Positions 21,771 to 31,944 are shown, numbered from the stretch's first letter. The stretch: DNA of 64,000 nucleotides from Coniferiporia sulphurascens (GCA_002794785.1 NBBA01000012.1:558001-622000); one strand, 5' to 3'. Translations and numbers: made by a program. Notes: generated from the sequence alone by a model not told the origin.

Positions 21771-24325
21771 AGGAAGAGGACGTGAGGGACAATTTTAGGG
21801 TGTTAATTCATCCTTGTGACAAAGAATTTAGACGAATGCACCCTGAGGCACATATGATCGCCGGGAGGCGGTATACGCTAGCTCGGGTGGCAACGGTGGA
21901 AGGATCGGAGGAGGATAGGTACTTTGTGCCAACCAGTGAGGACATCGGATATAAAATTGCAGCGACATTTACACATTTGCAAGCAATTGCTGAAAAAACT
22001 GTGGTCAAGGAAGGATTGGCAAGTTTTGAAGAACTAGTCCCCAAAGAATTTCGAAGTTTCACAAAGGTCTTTTCCAAGGAGGCATCGCAACGGATGCCTA
22101 CAAGGAAACCTTATGATCATGCAATTGACTTAGTAGAAGGTGGAGTTCCCTCATATTCGAAAATCTATCTGATGCCCCCTGCAGAACAGCAGGCATTAAA
22201 TGAGTTCCTGGAAGAAAATCTGGCAAAGGGATACATCTGACCATCAGTATCTCCTGCTGCATCGCCAGTATTCAATATTAAGAAAAAGGATGGAACATTG
22301 TGACTGGTAATTGATTATCGAAAGCTGAATGAGATTACTGTCAAAAATCGATATCCGTTACCATTGACGACTGAACTGGTGGACCAGTTGGCACAAGCAA
22401 AGGTGTTCTCGGTGCTGGATTTGCGTTGGGGATACCACAACGTAAGGATAAAGGAAGGGGATGAGTGGAAGGCAGCCTTCTGGACGAATAAGGGACTATT
22501 CGAACCGACAGTGATGACGTTTGGGTTGACCAACGCTCCGGGAACCTTTCAGTACATGATGAATGACATATTCAAAGATTTATTGGGGGTCTACATGATT
22601 ATCTACCTTGATGACATCTTAATCTTTTCGAAAAATCGTCATGAACATATTCAGCATGTTCATGAAGTACTGAAGTGTCTACAAGACCATGACTTGTTCT
22701 GTAAGCCGGAAAAGTGTAAATTCTTTCAGAACGAAGTCGAATACCTCGGTTTGAAGATTTTGGAAGGACAAGTGTGGATGGATGAGGGGAAGGTGAAGGC
22801 GGTCATGGAGTGGCCAATGCCAAGGAAAGTCAAGGACATTCAGGCCTTCCTTGGGTTTGTGAACTTTTATTGGCGATTTATTGATGGATTTTCGAAAATT
22901 GTGTTGCCTATGACCAGGCTGCAGTGGAAGGAAGTGAAATGGGAATGGGGATCAGAAGAGCAGATGGCCTTCGATTCTCTGAAAGGGGCATTTGTGGAGG
23001 TGCCCATGTTAGCAATGCTAGACTTGAAGCAACCCTTCTTGGTAGAGTGCGATTCCTTGGATTTCACAACTGGAGCAGTATTATCACAGGAAGGACATGA
23101 TGGGAAGTATCACCCTATCGCATTCTACTCCAAGTCACTAAATGATGCCGAACGAAATTACGAAATCTATGATAAGGAATTATTGGCAATCGTATGAGCC
23201 TTTGATGAATGGAGGCACTACCTGGAAGGAGGGGAACACCCAGTCAAAGTCTTATCTGACCATAAAAACTTGCTGTACTTCACCACATCACGAACTCTGA
23301 CATGAAGACAGGCCAGATAGAGTCTTTTCCTGAGTCATTTCAACTTTGTTATTTCTTATTGACCGGGCCGACAGGGGGGGAAACCTGATGCATTGTCCAG
23401 ACGATGGGACCTTGCCCCTGAAGGACCAGATAACAAAGAACGAATTTTGCTTAGTCCGGATCGGCTGAAAGTGTCAGCAATGAGGAGGGGAATGACGATG
23501 GTGGAAGGAGATAAGACGTTGCTGAAGAAGATTAGGGAGTCGAGGGAGTATGATGAGGATTTAGTGGAAGCGATAGAGAAGCTGGAGAATGGAGCGCCAA
23601 GGGTGCTGAAGAAGGGATTAGAGGAGTGGAACATGGAGGATGGTCTGCTGTTGTTTAAAGGAAAAGTATATGTGCCCAAGGATGAAGAACTTCGATGACA
23701 GATTGTGGTGATACACCATGATTCTGCCGCAGCAGGTCACCCAGGACGATGGAAAACTTATGAGCTGGTAAGCTGTAACTATTGGTGGCCTGGAATGTCA
23801 ATCTTTGTCGAGAAGTACGTCTCAGGATGCGATACTTGTGCATGAACCAAGAACTCGACCAAGATCCCGGTGGGACCATTACAACTGAACGAAGTACCCA
23901 CTGCACCCTGGCAAGTGATTACCTGTGATCTGATTACTCAGCTTCCCAAATCGGAGGGATTTGATGCAATATTTGTGGTGGTGGATCGATTAACGAAACA
24001 AGCGCATTTCATCCCCACCACATCTGACGTAACGGCTGAAGGGGTTGCAGATTTATTCTTGAAACATGTTTGGAAATTGCATGGGACACCACGGAAGGTG
24101 ATATCAGATCGAGGGCCGCAGTTTGTGGCACAGTTTCTTAGACAGGTATTCGCATGGCTGGGAATTAAGGGAGCCATGTCGACGGCATTCCACCCACAGA
24201 CAGATGGGCAGACAGAATGGGTTAATCAGGAGTTAGAACAGTACCTGTGTGCTTACATCAATAAACAACAGACAAACTGGGCTGAGTTATTAGCCATTGC
24301 CGAGTTCGCACACAATAATCATATC

Positions 24326-24884
24326 TGTTAAGCTCAATGGTTATGCGATGATCGACATCGGGGCTTCCTGATTGTCGAGGCTTCCTGATTGTCAAGGCTG
24401 ATAGTACGGCAATGGGGCTTCCTGGATGTTGTAAGTTGAAGGTGATTGTTGGCGGGGCTTCCTGATCGATGATGTGGATGCAGTAGGCTTCTTTTAGAGG
24501 AGTCGGGTTACGACGAAGCGGCTGGTGAACAGTAGGCATGCAGTAGACTGGTGAGGAGCAGATAATGGGCTTGTAGGAACAAAGAGCACAAGATTAGGGC
24601 TTGTGCTACCGACTTTACAGGCTTATATGCTACTCTATGTGTTTACTACTGTAGCTGCTTGTCTGCGGTCAGTTACATGGCATGGAAGGTCATGGAAACA
24701 CAAGGAATGCAATCAGTAAGCAAAGCACGTTATGATGGTGCGATAAGGCATCATCATGGTGTCTTATGGTGTAAGGCGAAATAAGGATGAGTAAGGAAGA
24801 GGAATGGGGGAGTTGCACTGACTGATGAATGATGAAGAGGATGTGAGTCAGTGCAATAAGGGGAAGTAAAGGAAAATTGTAACA
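24326..24884 (-). mobile_element. Solo LTR S8 (family S), TSD atatc
   Basis: 559 bp inserted in the chromovirus integrase with ATATC at 24321-24325 and 24885-24889. Inverted repeat arms covaried (TTGCACTGACT, AGTCAGTGCAA). It is younger than the chromovirus insertion. Confidence 0.95.
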
Positions 24885-25634
24885 ATATCCACTCGGCAAC
24901 CAAATCAACTCCATTCCGCACCATATATGGATATGACCCAGAATTTATGATTTCCCCTAGCCCAGGGTTAGCACATGTACCAGCAGCAGATGAGAGGGTA
25001 GAAGAGATGAGGAAGGCCCAAGAGGAAGCCAGGGCAGTGTTGGAGGTGGCAGCAGATCGGATGAAGCATGCCTATGATAGATTTGTGGCAGATGCACCAG
25101 AATTGGCAGTTGGAGACATGGTTTGGCTGGACACAAAGAATGTTGCGGTATCTGGCACGAGGAAACTAGCAAATCGACACCTAGGGCCATTTAAAATCCT
25201 AGAAAAACTAGGCAATTTGAACTATAAGCTGGAGTTACCGATATCGATGCATATACACCCAGTCTTCCATATTTCACTGCTGACAAAGCATGTGACTGAT
25301 GAAATCCAAGGACATGTTCAGAAACTGCCCCCACTGGTGCAGATACAGGGTGAAGAGGAGTACAAAGTGGAGAAGGTTTTGGATTCAAGGCTGCAGCAAG
25401 GAAGGCTGCAGTACTTGGTACAATGGAAAGGATATAATGCTGCAAGCGATTCTTGGGAACCTGAGGGTAACCTGGAACATGCTAAAGCTAAAATCCAAGC
25501 GTTTTACAAGGAGAACCCAGGGGTGCCAAGGTGCATTAATTTTCTCAATTTGAATTTTATTCCTTTAACGAATTTAACAGACCATGTAGATAATTCTTTA
25601 CCAGATGAGGCAATTCTCTTTAAGAGCATCCTTA

Positions 25635-25645
25635 GAGGGGGGTAA
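25635..25645 (+). promoter_or_regulatory. Polypurine tract next to the 3' LTR
   Basis: AGAGGGGGGTAA directly precedes the TGTCAGG start of the 3' LTR, as expected for the plus-strand primer of an LTR retrotransposon. It overlaps the last codons and the stop of pol. Confidence 0.75.
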
Positions 25646-26065
25646 TGTCAGGAATCCCCTCATTTTTCCGATCATTTTCCATATTTTTACTTATTTTTCC
25701 TGTCATTATTCATCAACTTACTGCATTAGGATTCCTGACATACGTGCACATGATCAGCAGTCACATGGTAGTTGGTATATAGTCACATGACACAGTGCGC
25801 TGACTGATACTATACAGTAGCACTGCCTCAGTTCCCACGGGGGCTGGGAGCTTATAAACCCGACCTTTTCACTGTAGCAAGGTTTCCCACTTTTGACCTC
25901 TTGTGGATTCCTTGCAGGCGAGTGTAGTAAATAGCAATTAGTTTACTGAATATTGACTTGTGGATTCCTTGCAGTTGCAAGCGCTCTATCAGTGGTTCGA
26001 AGTTTTGCAGGTCTTGAGCCTATATTGATTACTTGATCTCATCATTCGCACTGTGAGTTGTGACA
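25646..26065 (+). mobile_element. Chromovirus 3' LTR
   Basis: 420 bp, TGTCAGG...GTGACA, followed by the duplication TGGTC (26066-26070). TATAAA at 25853-25858; self-primer sequence ACTTTTGACCT at 25889-25899. The first 95 bp (25646-25740) are bounded by a perfect 12-bp inverted repeat (TGTCAGGAATCC, GGATTCCTGACA). An 18-bp direct repeat CTTGTGGATTCCTTGCAG occurs twice, near 25900 and 25959. Confidence 0.94.
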
Positions 26066-26070
26066 TGGTC

Positions 26071-27162
26071 AGTGTAGAACTGCTGTTTGGCTGTCCTAAC
26101 GCCCCTTTTGAAGGCACGTCGAGCTGCTGAGCGCTGGAGGGGGGTGGTGGCTGTCGAGATAGCGGCTAGGAGGGTCTTACAGTGGGGTGACCACCATGGG
26201 ACTTCCATTTTTGATGGCTTGGAGAGGCGGGTGAACGGCTGAAGGGCGGCGACCATAGAGTCGATGACCACCTTGGCTTTGATGTCCAGGGTATGGGTGT
26301 TGAGCCCTGGGAGTCGAAAGGCTTCGGTGAGGAGAGGGAAGGCAATGTCGGTCCATTCCTCCTTGTCGGCTGGTAGCAGCCAGCGGGTCTTCAAGACAGG
26401 AGGGGGGGGCCGAAATGGCAGTGACCAGCATAGAATGGCATGGTCAGACAGCGGGGAGGGGTCAGAGGTAGCCGAATCTATAATAGAATCGGGGTTGACC
26501 ATGGGTGGGGCCCAGATCATGTCAATGGGGCACTGGCGACAATTGCCATCGGGCCGTGAGTCAGAGTCAGGTAGATGGGAAGGCGCCAGGCCGTGCCCAC
26601 AGAAGAAGTCATCAAGGGGTTGTGCCCCCAAGTCATCTTGACATGGGACTGAGAAATCGGACCATGTGTGGTGGCGACGGTTGAAGTCACCCGCCACGAG
26701 TAGGGTGGTGGCAAGCACCAAGGGGAGTGAGAATAGGAAAGACTCACCTGGGTACTGGGGGGAGGCGTTTTCTCGGTCCAGGGGGTGCATGCCATAGTAG
26801 TTGCACACCTGGAGGGTGAGTTGGGATCGGACCTCCACCGTCAGTACATCGGTGCCATGGGAGGTGGCTCCGAGAATCGACCATGAGGTTGAGGGAAGGG
26901 CTTTGGATACATACGTGACCACCCGAGGGCGGACCTCTGGTGGGAGGACAGGTGTGTAGCCTGGGATGGTTGGGACATTGAGGACTGGGGTCCCGGTCGG
27001 GTCAGTAAGTGAGGGTTGCAGCCCTATTTGGTACCAGGGGGGTTCCTGTATGAGGATCAGGTGCAGAGGGGAGGGGTCAGTTGTAAGGACAGGGATGAGG
27101 GAGTGTATTGCTGCTAGTGAGCGGGCAGTGTTCCACTGCAAGATAGAGAGTGTCTCTATCAT
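26071..27162 (-). pseudogene. LINE C ORF2, AP endonuclease, open frame
   Basis: ORF2 starts at ATG 27162, overlapping the ORF1 stop by ATGA (27159-27162). The endonuclease nicks the target. Visible sites are SILQWNTARS at the start, LILIQEPPWYQIG (catalytic Glu), VAGDFNRRHHTWSD (Asp/Asn) and PSPLSDHAIL (Asp/His). The frame stays open for about 360 codons to the chromovirus junction at KQQFYTDH. All expected catalytic residues of the exonuclease-endonuclease-phosphatase fold are present, making this the best endonuclease copy in the window. It is only a gene fragment because RT is displaced. Confidence 0.92.
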
Positions 27163-29010
27163 ATTTCTTCCATCTGGTTGTCGGTGGGGTTGGCGGTGAG
27201 GGCCTCTTCGATCTGGCGGTAGTGCCTTTTCTTCGGGCATGCCGGTAGGGTGGCGGGGTGGTCGCCTTTGCAGTTGTTGCAGAGGCAGGGGTGGGGACAT
27301 GTGTCGCCTTCAGGCACTGCATCTATTGCGCAGTGGGCACACGATTTATGGTGGTTGCGGGTCAAGTGGGCACCCACGCAATCAGCGCAGCAAGGTTGGG
27401 CTTGGCAGCCCTTGGTTCCATGGCCGAGGCCCTGGCACCACTCACATTGGGTGAGGGTGGGGCAGATGGGTGGGACTGAGAGTTGGAGGGCGGATCTGAA
27501 CATCCATACTTGGAGCCTCTTGAGGAGGTGCTTGCATATGGATCTGTCTGGGTCAACAAAGGAGAAGACCACTGGGCACCTGTCGAGCATTGTCAGGTGG
27601 TCCTCAGTGGCAGCGAAGTGGGGGGTGACTACAAAGTCGAGGTTGCGGAGTGCTGGGTTGTGCTGGATTTCGGCCATGAGGGCCTTCTCGGTGATGGTGT
27701 GTCCATTCTGGCCGAACAGGAAGTCCTTACACGGCACCATGGAGATGCGAAGTGCTGACCTAGGGTGGACTCTGGAGGGGGTTAGGGAGAAGGCAGTCGG
27801 GACATTAATGCCCGCTGCGATGCACTCTGTGCACATATGGGAGGCGTAGGCCGTGGAGTGACGATCAATGATCGTCTCCGTGGTCGGGTTAGCCGAGGAG
27901 GGGCGTGCCGCAAATGTGGTCACAATGTTCCCCTTTATGTTGTAGGAGGAGGACAGGACTGGGACTTGGTCTGTGGTGGGGAGGGAGGCAAAAAACTCAC
28001 GAGATGTCTTTGTCAGTGCCATCACAGATTTCTGGTTTTCGGCACAAATGCTGATGGTTGGGGTGAGGACCAAGGTTGGGTCCTTGGCATACATAGTGGG
28101 TAGGGGGGGCACCTTCCGCTGGCACTTCTTCTTCCTCTGTGCGGGGTTGATGACCGTTCCGGCAGCTGGGGCCACTGGAGCCGGGTTGGCGGTTGTCGGG
28201 GGGCCGCTGCTGTGGCCACCCGGGCATAGGAGGTGGGTGGCGCCATAGTGGCGGCCTGTGGGGCGGGTTGCTGTTGTTGGGGGGTGGGCCTAGAGCTGAT
28301 AGAGGCCATCTGACGTGAGATAGAAGCCACGTCAGTAGTCAGACGCTTGACTGCATCCGTCAGTGCCCTCATTTCTGGGGTCACGGGGGCGGTGCCGGGG
28401 GTCCTGGTGGTGTCCAGGGCCCTTTGGGGGGGGCGAGCTGGGGTGAAGGGTTCCAGGAGGGCGATTTCCGCCCCCTCCCTCGCAAAGTTATAGGCCATCA
28501 CTGCATTGCAGTAGATGATGTTTTGGGGGTCTTTCCTTTCTTGAGCGATGTTGGCCAGTGTCTGTTGAACGTTCCATAGGAGATCGCCTACAAACTGTGT
28601 GGCCTTGATGTCGATTGTTTCGGTGGTGGCTTCCCTGGTTTGCTCATCGAAGTTGTCCAGGGCGTGGGTGAGGGTGTACATGAACCCTGCGGTGTGCTGT
28701 TCATGTTGCTTGGCTGGGGGTCCTCTCAGGGTGAGAGGTGACATGGTGGCAGAGGAGCGTTTCTGCCCGAGACTTGCGCCTCCTGCCTGTTGCAGAGGGG
28801 TATGGGGGTCAACCACCATCTCTGGGGCTGTCTCACCGAGTTCATTTGAGCCATGGGTCGACCCTACCGGGGAGGCTGGGGAGCCGCCTCGGGATGTCTG
28901 TCTTGACTCTGTGTGCACCTGGGCAGTGAAGTCGTAGGCTGACACCAGTTGGGAGTCACCAATGGCTGGGGAGGGGGCGAGGACATCTGGTGAGGATGTC
29001 GGGGCCTGGG
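27159..29010 (-). pseudogene. LINE C ORF1 with zinc knuckles, one frameshift
   Basis: The N-terminal part includes the conserved TSSPDVLAPSPAIGDSQL block (about 28985-28930), a helical segment (HALDNFDEQTREATTE) and VTPEMRALTDAVKRLTTD. A one-base loss in a C-run near 28200 shifts the frame relative to copy K. The C-terminal part (28175 to 27159) has MYAKDPTLVL and a central domain. It ends with CCHC-type knuckles: CEWCQGLGHGTKGC, CADCVGAHLTRNHHKSC and CNNCKGDHPATLPAC. It ends QMEEI, with the TGA overlapping ORF2. Confidence 0.9.
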
Positions 29011-30297
29011 GGGGGTTGGTGTTGGGGGTGGTCATCCCTTCTTGTCCTCTTACCACCACCATCTCGGTTTCGCTCTGGGGTGTTCTTGGCAGTACGTTGC
29101 AGCAACCCGACCTTGCACTGGGGCTCATACCTTGGTCATTGTACGAGAGAAGGCATCCGACTAACCTCGGTGCACTGGGGTCGTTCGTCAGTCGCCATAA
29201 TGCGGTGGGAAACGGGCACGGAGCTCGCCGCTGGCTTGGCAACCCATTGAAAACGTTGCCTCTGGATTGATGACTCGGTGAGGATGATTCTTTCTGGCGT
29301 CTGCACTGCCCTCTCGGGGTGGTGTGCTCGTTGAGCCTGCATTGTATGTGGGCTTGGCGGGGGGGGACACAATGTTAATGTCCTCACAGGGGGGGGGGAA
29401 ACCCCCTGCCTCGCAGTGGGTGACTTCATTCAGGAAACCTCGGTTCAGGGCAACTCGGATCGCACTTTCAGGTGCTGAGCACTGCCCTCCTGGGTACCTC
29501 GGAGCTCGTGTTGTCCCTGGCATGACAAATCAAAAACTGTCCCCCCAAATTCCCAAAAGGGTCTCTGATGACGGCACCTCATGCTAAAAGGAGATAGGGG
29601 GCTCATAACACATGGCGTGGTGGTAAGAACCACCCGACACTGAAAGGCGACAGGGCACCATGGGCCTCTTGGGTGGGTTGGACCCTCTTGAGGTGGTTAG
29701 TATCCCTTACTCCCTGGGATGGCTTTGCCACTGGGGTCGGGTGTGTGAGACGGAGATCCTGGTACGACCACGGATCCAGAAGCGGGGGCTGGGGGTTGAC
29801 TGGGCACTTGTCCCATGACCTCAGTTCCTGAGTATTCTGGCTGTAATGGCTGTTTCTGAAGCACGTGCCAGGGCACGGGAAAAGGCCTGCATGGAGTGTG
29901 TGTTGGCATCCCAGCATGCTGAAGTGTAGTGTCTCGGCCATAGTGCTGTAGGAGAGTTCCCCCCAGTGGCTCCAGAGGACTAAATCCTCCATTGGTTTGT
30001 GTGGGGGTAATTCCCACTACAGGCTTAAGTTGATTCCCAGAAGCGCAGCAGTACTCTACAGGACCTCTATGGTTGGGGAGGGAATGTGTAGGGTAGGGGG
30101 GTCATTCCATATGGGTGGAGTAGTGCCTACAGCACTGCGACCTTCACCCGGGGTGGCCTCCTGGTGCGGCACGCCCTACCCTAGTGCTCCAATATAGCAC
30201 CCATATGTTGTAGAGGACAGCAGGAGCAGTTTCGGTCACTGCATATCCCGAGGAAGGTACACGCATTGCTTGAGTCCCACAAGGGCACTCTTAATTC
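29011..30297. other. Divergent 5' region of LINE C or unrelated flank
   Basis: Upstream of the shared ORF1 block, LINE C does not match the 5' ends of J and K. An open minus-strand frame runs in-frame into ORF1 from 29242, so an alternative ORF1 N-terminus is possible. The rest (29250-30297) has a few frames of 60-130 codons that I do not recognise, and G-runs near 29360-29400. No TSD for LINE C could be found at its right edge. It could be a distinct 5' UTR module or non-LINE DNA. Confidence 0.45.
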
Positions 30298-31009
30298 TGG
30301 CTCGACTCGTTTCCGAACCTGACTGTTCATTTCCGGTGGTGCCCAGGCCACAAGGACATCCATGGGAACGAATGGGCCGACTCCGAGGCGAAGTTAGCAA
30401 CAGAGCTTCCCCCTGCCACCCTAGCTCCCTCTATCTCCGCTCTGAAGGAAGTCGCCACCTGCACACTCAGTGAATGATGGTCCCTTCAGCTAGCCTGCCC
30501 CCTGGCCTCTACAGCTGACAAATACTTGGCAGTAACGGGGCCCCCCACTCGACAACCAAGAAAACTCCTCACCATCTCAGTCAACCACCCCCGCTCAGAG
30601 CTCACTGCAGTGGTGCAGGTCCTCTGTTCAAGCCAGTCCCTATGGGGGCTACTGGCTGAGCTTTGACTCGGCCTACTGACGAAGACACAGCCTGATCTCC
30701 CACTGCAGGTGGCACAACCACCCACCCTGGCTGGCACAGTCAACCTCCCATGTCCTAGGCGGATGCGAAATATTCCAGCCCTGGATAAGACATGTATGGC
30801 CAAGAAGCGACCCCCTCCCTGTCCACCATTCGGAATGGGCGGACGAAAACCACCTCCTGGTACTAAGGCGCTGGCTACGCCTCACAGGCCACCTCAACCA
30901 AATGTCCAACTGCACAGCTGGAGCAATTCGCCTCGCCTTCGCGGCTATGGAACTAGACAGACTCCCCACCGATAATGACCTCGACTTGGACACCCTCCAG
31001 GGCTACGTG

Positions 31010-31570
31010 TGTTACAATTTTCCTTTACTTTCCCCCTTATTGTGCTGACTCACTTCCTCTTCCTCATCATCAGTCAGCACAACTCCCCCATTTCTTTCCC
31101 TTACTCATCCTTATTCACCTTGCACCATAAGATGCCATGATGTTGCCATATCGCACCATCATGATGTGCTTTGCTTACTGATACCTCAACGTGTATTACC
31201 AAGACCTCCCTTGGGTTTCCATGACCTTCCATAGCCATGTAAATGACCCTACACACAACCCTACAGTAGCAAACACATAGAGTAGCATATAAGCATGTAA
31301 CATAGACTGTACAAGCCCTAAGCTTGTGCTCTTTGTTCATACAAGCCCATTATCTGCTACCACCAGCTTACTGTGTGTCTACTGAGTCCTCAAGTTGCTT
31401 CGTCGTAACCCGACTCGCTCAGAAGCATACTGCGCCCCTATCGCCGATCAGGAAGCCCCATCGACGATCACCTTCGACTTACAACATCTAGGAAGCCCCA
31501 TTGCCATACTACCAGCCTCGACAATCAGGAAGTCCCATCATCGATCAACGCATAACTGTTGAGCTTAACA
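31010..31570 (+). mobile_element. Solo LTR S9 (family S), TSD acgtg/acatg
   Basis: 561 bp in LINE D, flanks ACGTG (31005-31009) and ACATG (31571-31575), one CpG-type transition apart. Inverted repeat arms covaried (TTGTGCTGACT, AGTCAGCACAA). Confidence 0.93.
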
Positions 31571-31925
31571 ACATGTGTAGGTTGCTCGGACCCAGGACTC
31601 AGGACACGGACCCAGCCCTTTTGGAGCTCTCAGGTATGCTCCCACCATTTCCCTCTGACTCTTGACTGCCATTCGGATTCCCCATCAGTTTCTTCTATGG
31701 CACTTGCAGCTGCTCCTTTCCTCTTCTAAGGGACTCTCTCTTCCTGATCTCGCCATGGCCTGGTTGGGCTCTTTGTAGTTTTGATATGTATGCCTCCCTC
31801 TCCCTCCCTCTAGTTATCCCGAATAGGGCGCATAAGCTCACTAGGCCTCCCTTGGGAGGCACGCGCCCTGCCCAGTTTCGCTCGATGAGCGATGATGGGC
31901 GCCTCAGTAGTTAGGTAGTTTACAG

Positions 31926-31944
31926 GCGGCCCCTTCGGGGCCGC
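31926..31944 (+). other. 3' UTR hairpin of subfamily I LINE
   Basis: Arms GCGGCCCC and GGGGCCGC around TTC form eight perfect pairs, about 30 nt before the terminal TAGGAATAATAAA. In LINE G the same hairpin is GTGGCCCC/GGGGCCAC, a compensated change. Subfamilies II and III have a C-run/G-run hairpin in the same place. A structure this close to the 3' end may be what the RT recognises; that is inference. Confidence 0.6.

Larger units (their letters stand above)
15713..21775. other. Inversion between two solo LTRs, with swapped TSDs
   Basis: LTR S6 (plus, 15718-16277) is flanked by GAGCG and TTCCT. LTR S7 (minus, 21251-21770) is flanked by CACTC and AGGAA. Neither LTR has its own duplication, but across the two the flanks pair: GAGCG with GAGTG (reverse complement of CACTC, one mismatch) and AGGAA with AGGAA (reverse complement of TTCCT). 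Reversing 16278-21250 simultaneously rebuilds element X, the chromovirus reading order and LINE C. The exchange took place within the two LTR sequences. Confidence 0.9.
21771..25645 (+). pseudogene. Chromovirus pol: RT, RNase H, integrase, chromodomain
   Basis: RT lies at about 22090-22750 with VIDYRKLNEITVKNRYPLP, AFWTNKGLFEPTVMTFGLTN and catalytic YLDD at 22604-22615. RNase H follows (LVECDSLDFTTGAVLSQ, about 23041; YNYEIYDKELLAIV-like block). The integrase zinc-finger region is at 23700-23850, and the integrase core has Asp at 23926 (VITCDLI) and 24117 (ISDRGPQ). The core is split by solo LTR S8 after AHNNH. The C-terminal chromodomain (about 25350-25515) has EEYKVEKVLDSR, YLVQWKGYNAASDSWEP; such domains bind modified histones and direct integration to heterochromatin. 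In-frame stops include TGA at 22238, about 22301, 23195, 23303, about 23361, 23695 and about 23842, almost all at positions where gypsy proteins have Arg. Confidence 0.93.
16278..26065. mobile_element. Ty3/gypsy chromovirus, full-length but rearranged
   Basis: The complete element inserted in LINE C has duplication TGGTC/GACCA. Original order: 5' LTR (18684-19104, inverted), primer site, gag and protease (18459 to 16278, now minus), RT, RNase H, integrase and chromodomain (21771-25645, plus), 3' LTR (25646-26065). It carries solo LTR S8, element Z1 and the recombined LTRs S6/S7. The two LTRs differ at only a handful of positions in my reading (about 1 percent), so the insertion is recent relative to the LINEs. 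The chromodomain and the self-priming type of primer site put it near the Tf1/sushi group. Confidence 0.9.
13275..29010 (-). mobile_element. LINE copy C, full-length, broken by X, chromovirus and an inversion
   Basis: This is one minus-strand LINE (subfamily II) in pieces. The 3' tail, 3' UTR, RNase H and RT C-terminus are at 13275-15454. RT N-terminal and palm are at 19105-20169, now on the plus strand. Endonuclease and ORF1 are at 26071-29010. The pieces join cleanly once insertions are removed: element X sits between GCTGCC and AAGACAGAG with duplication CTGCC (20165-20169) / GGCAG (15450-15454). The chromovirus sits after the codons for QFYTDH with duplication GACCA (19105-19109) / TGGTC (26066-26070). 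The opposite orientation of the middle piece is explained by the 16-21 kb inversion. Summed LINE length is about 6.2-6.5 kb. Confidence 0.88.

Noticed and set aside
28599..29270. Plus-strand frames opposite LINE ORF1 and RNase H (for example 112 and 102 codons here, 211 codons at 61017)
   Set aside because: Antisense shadows of GC-rich LINE coding sequence; they follow the LINE reading frame and lack independent conservation.
29594..30017. Minus-strand 106-129 codon frames as a host gene
   Set aside because: Pro/His-rich sequence without recognisable domain, two overlapping frames of similar length, and no start context or intron structure that favours either.
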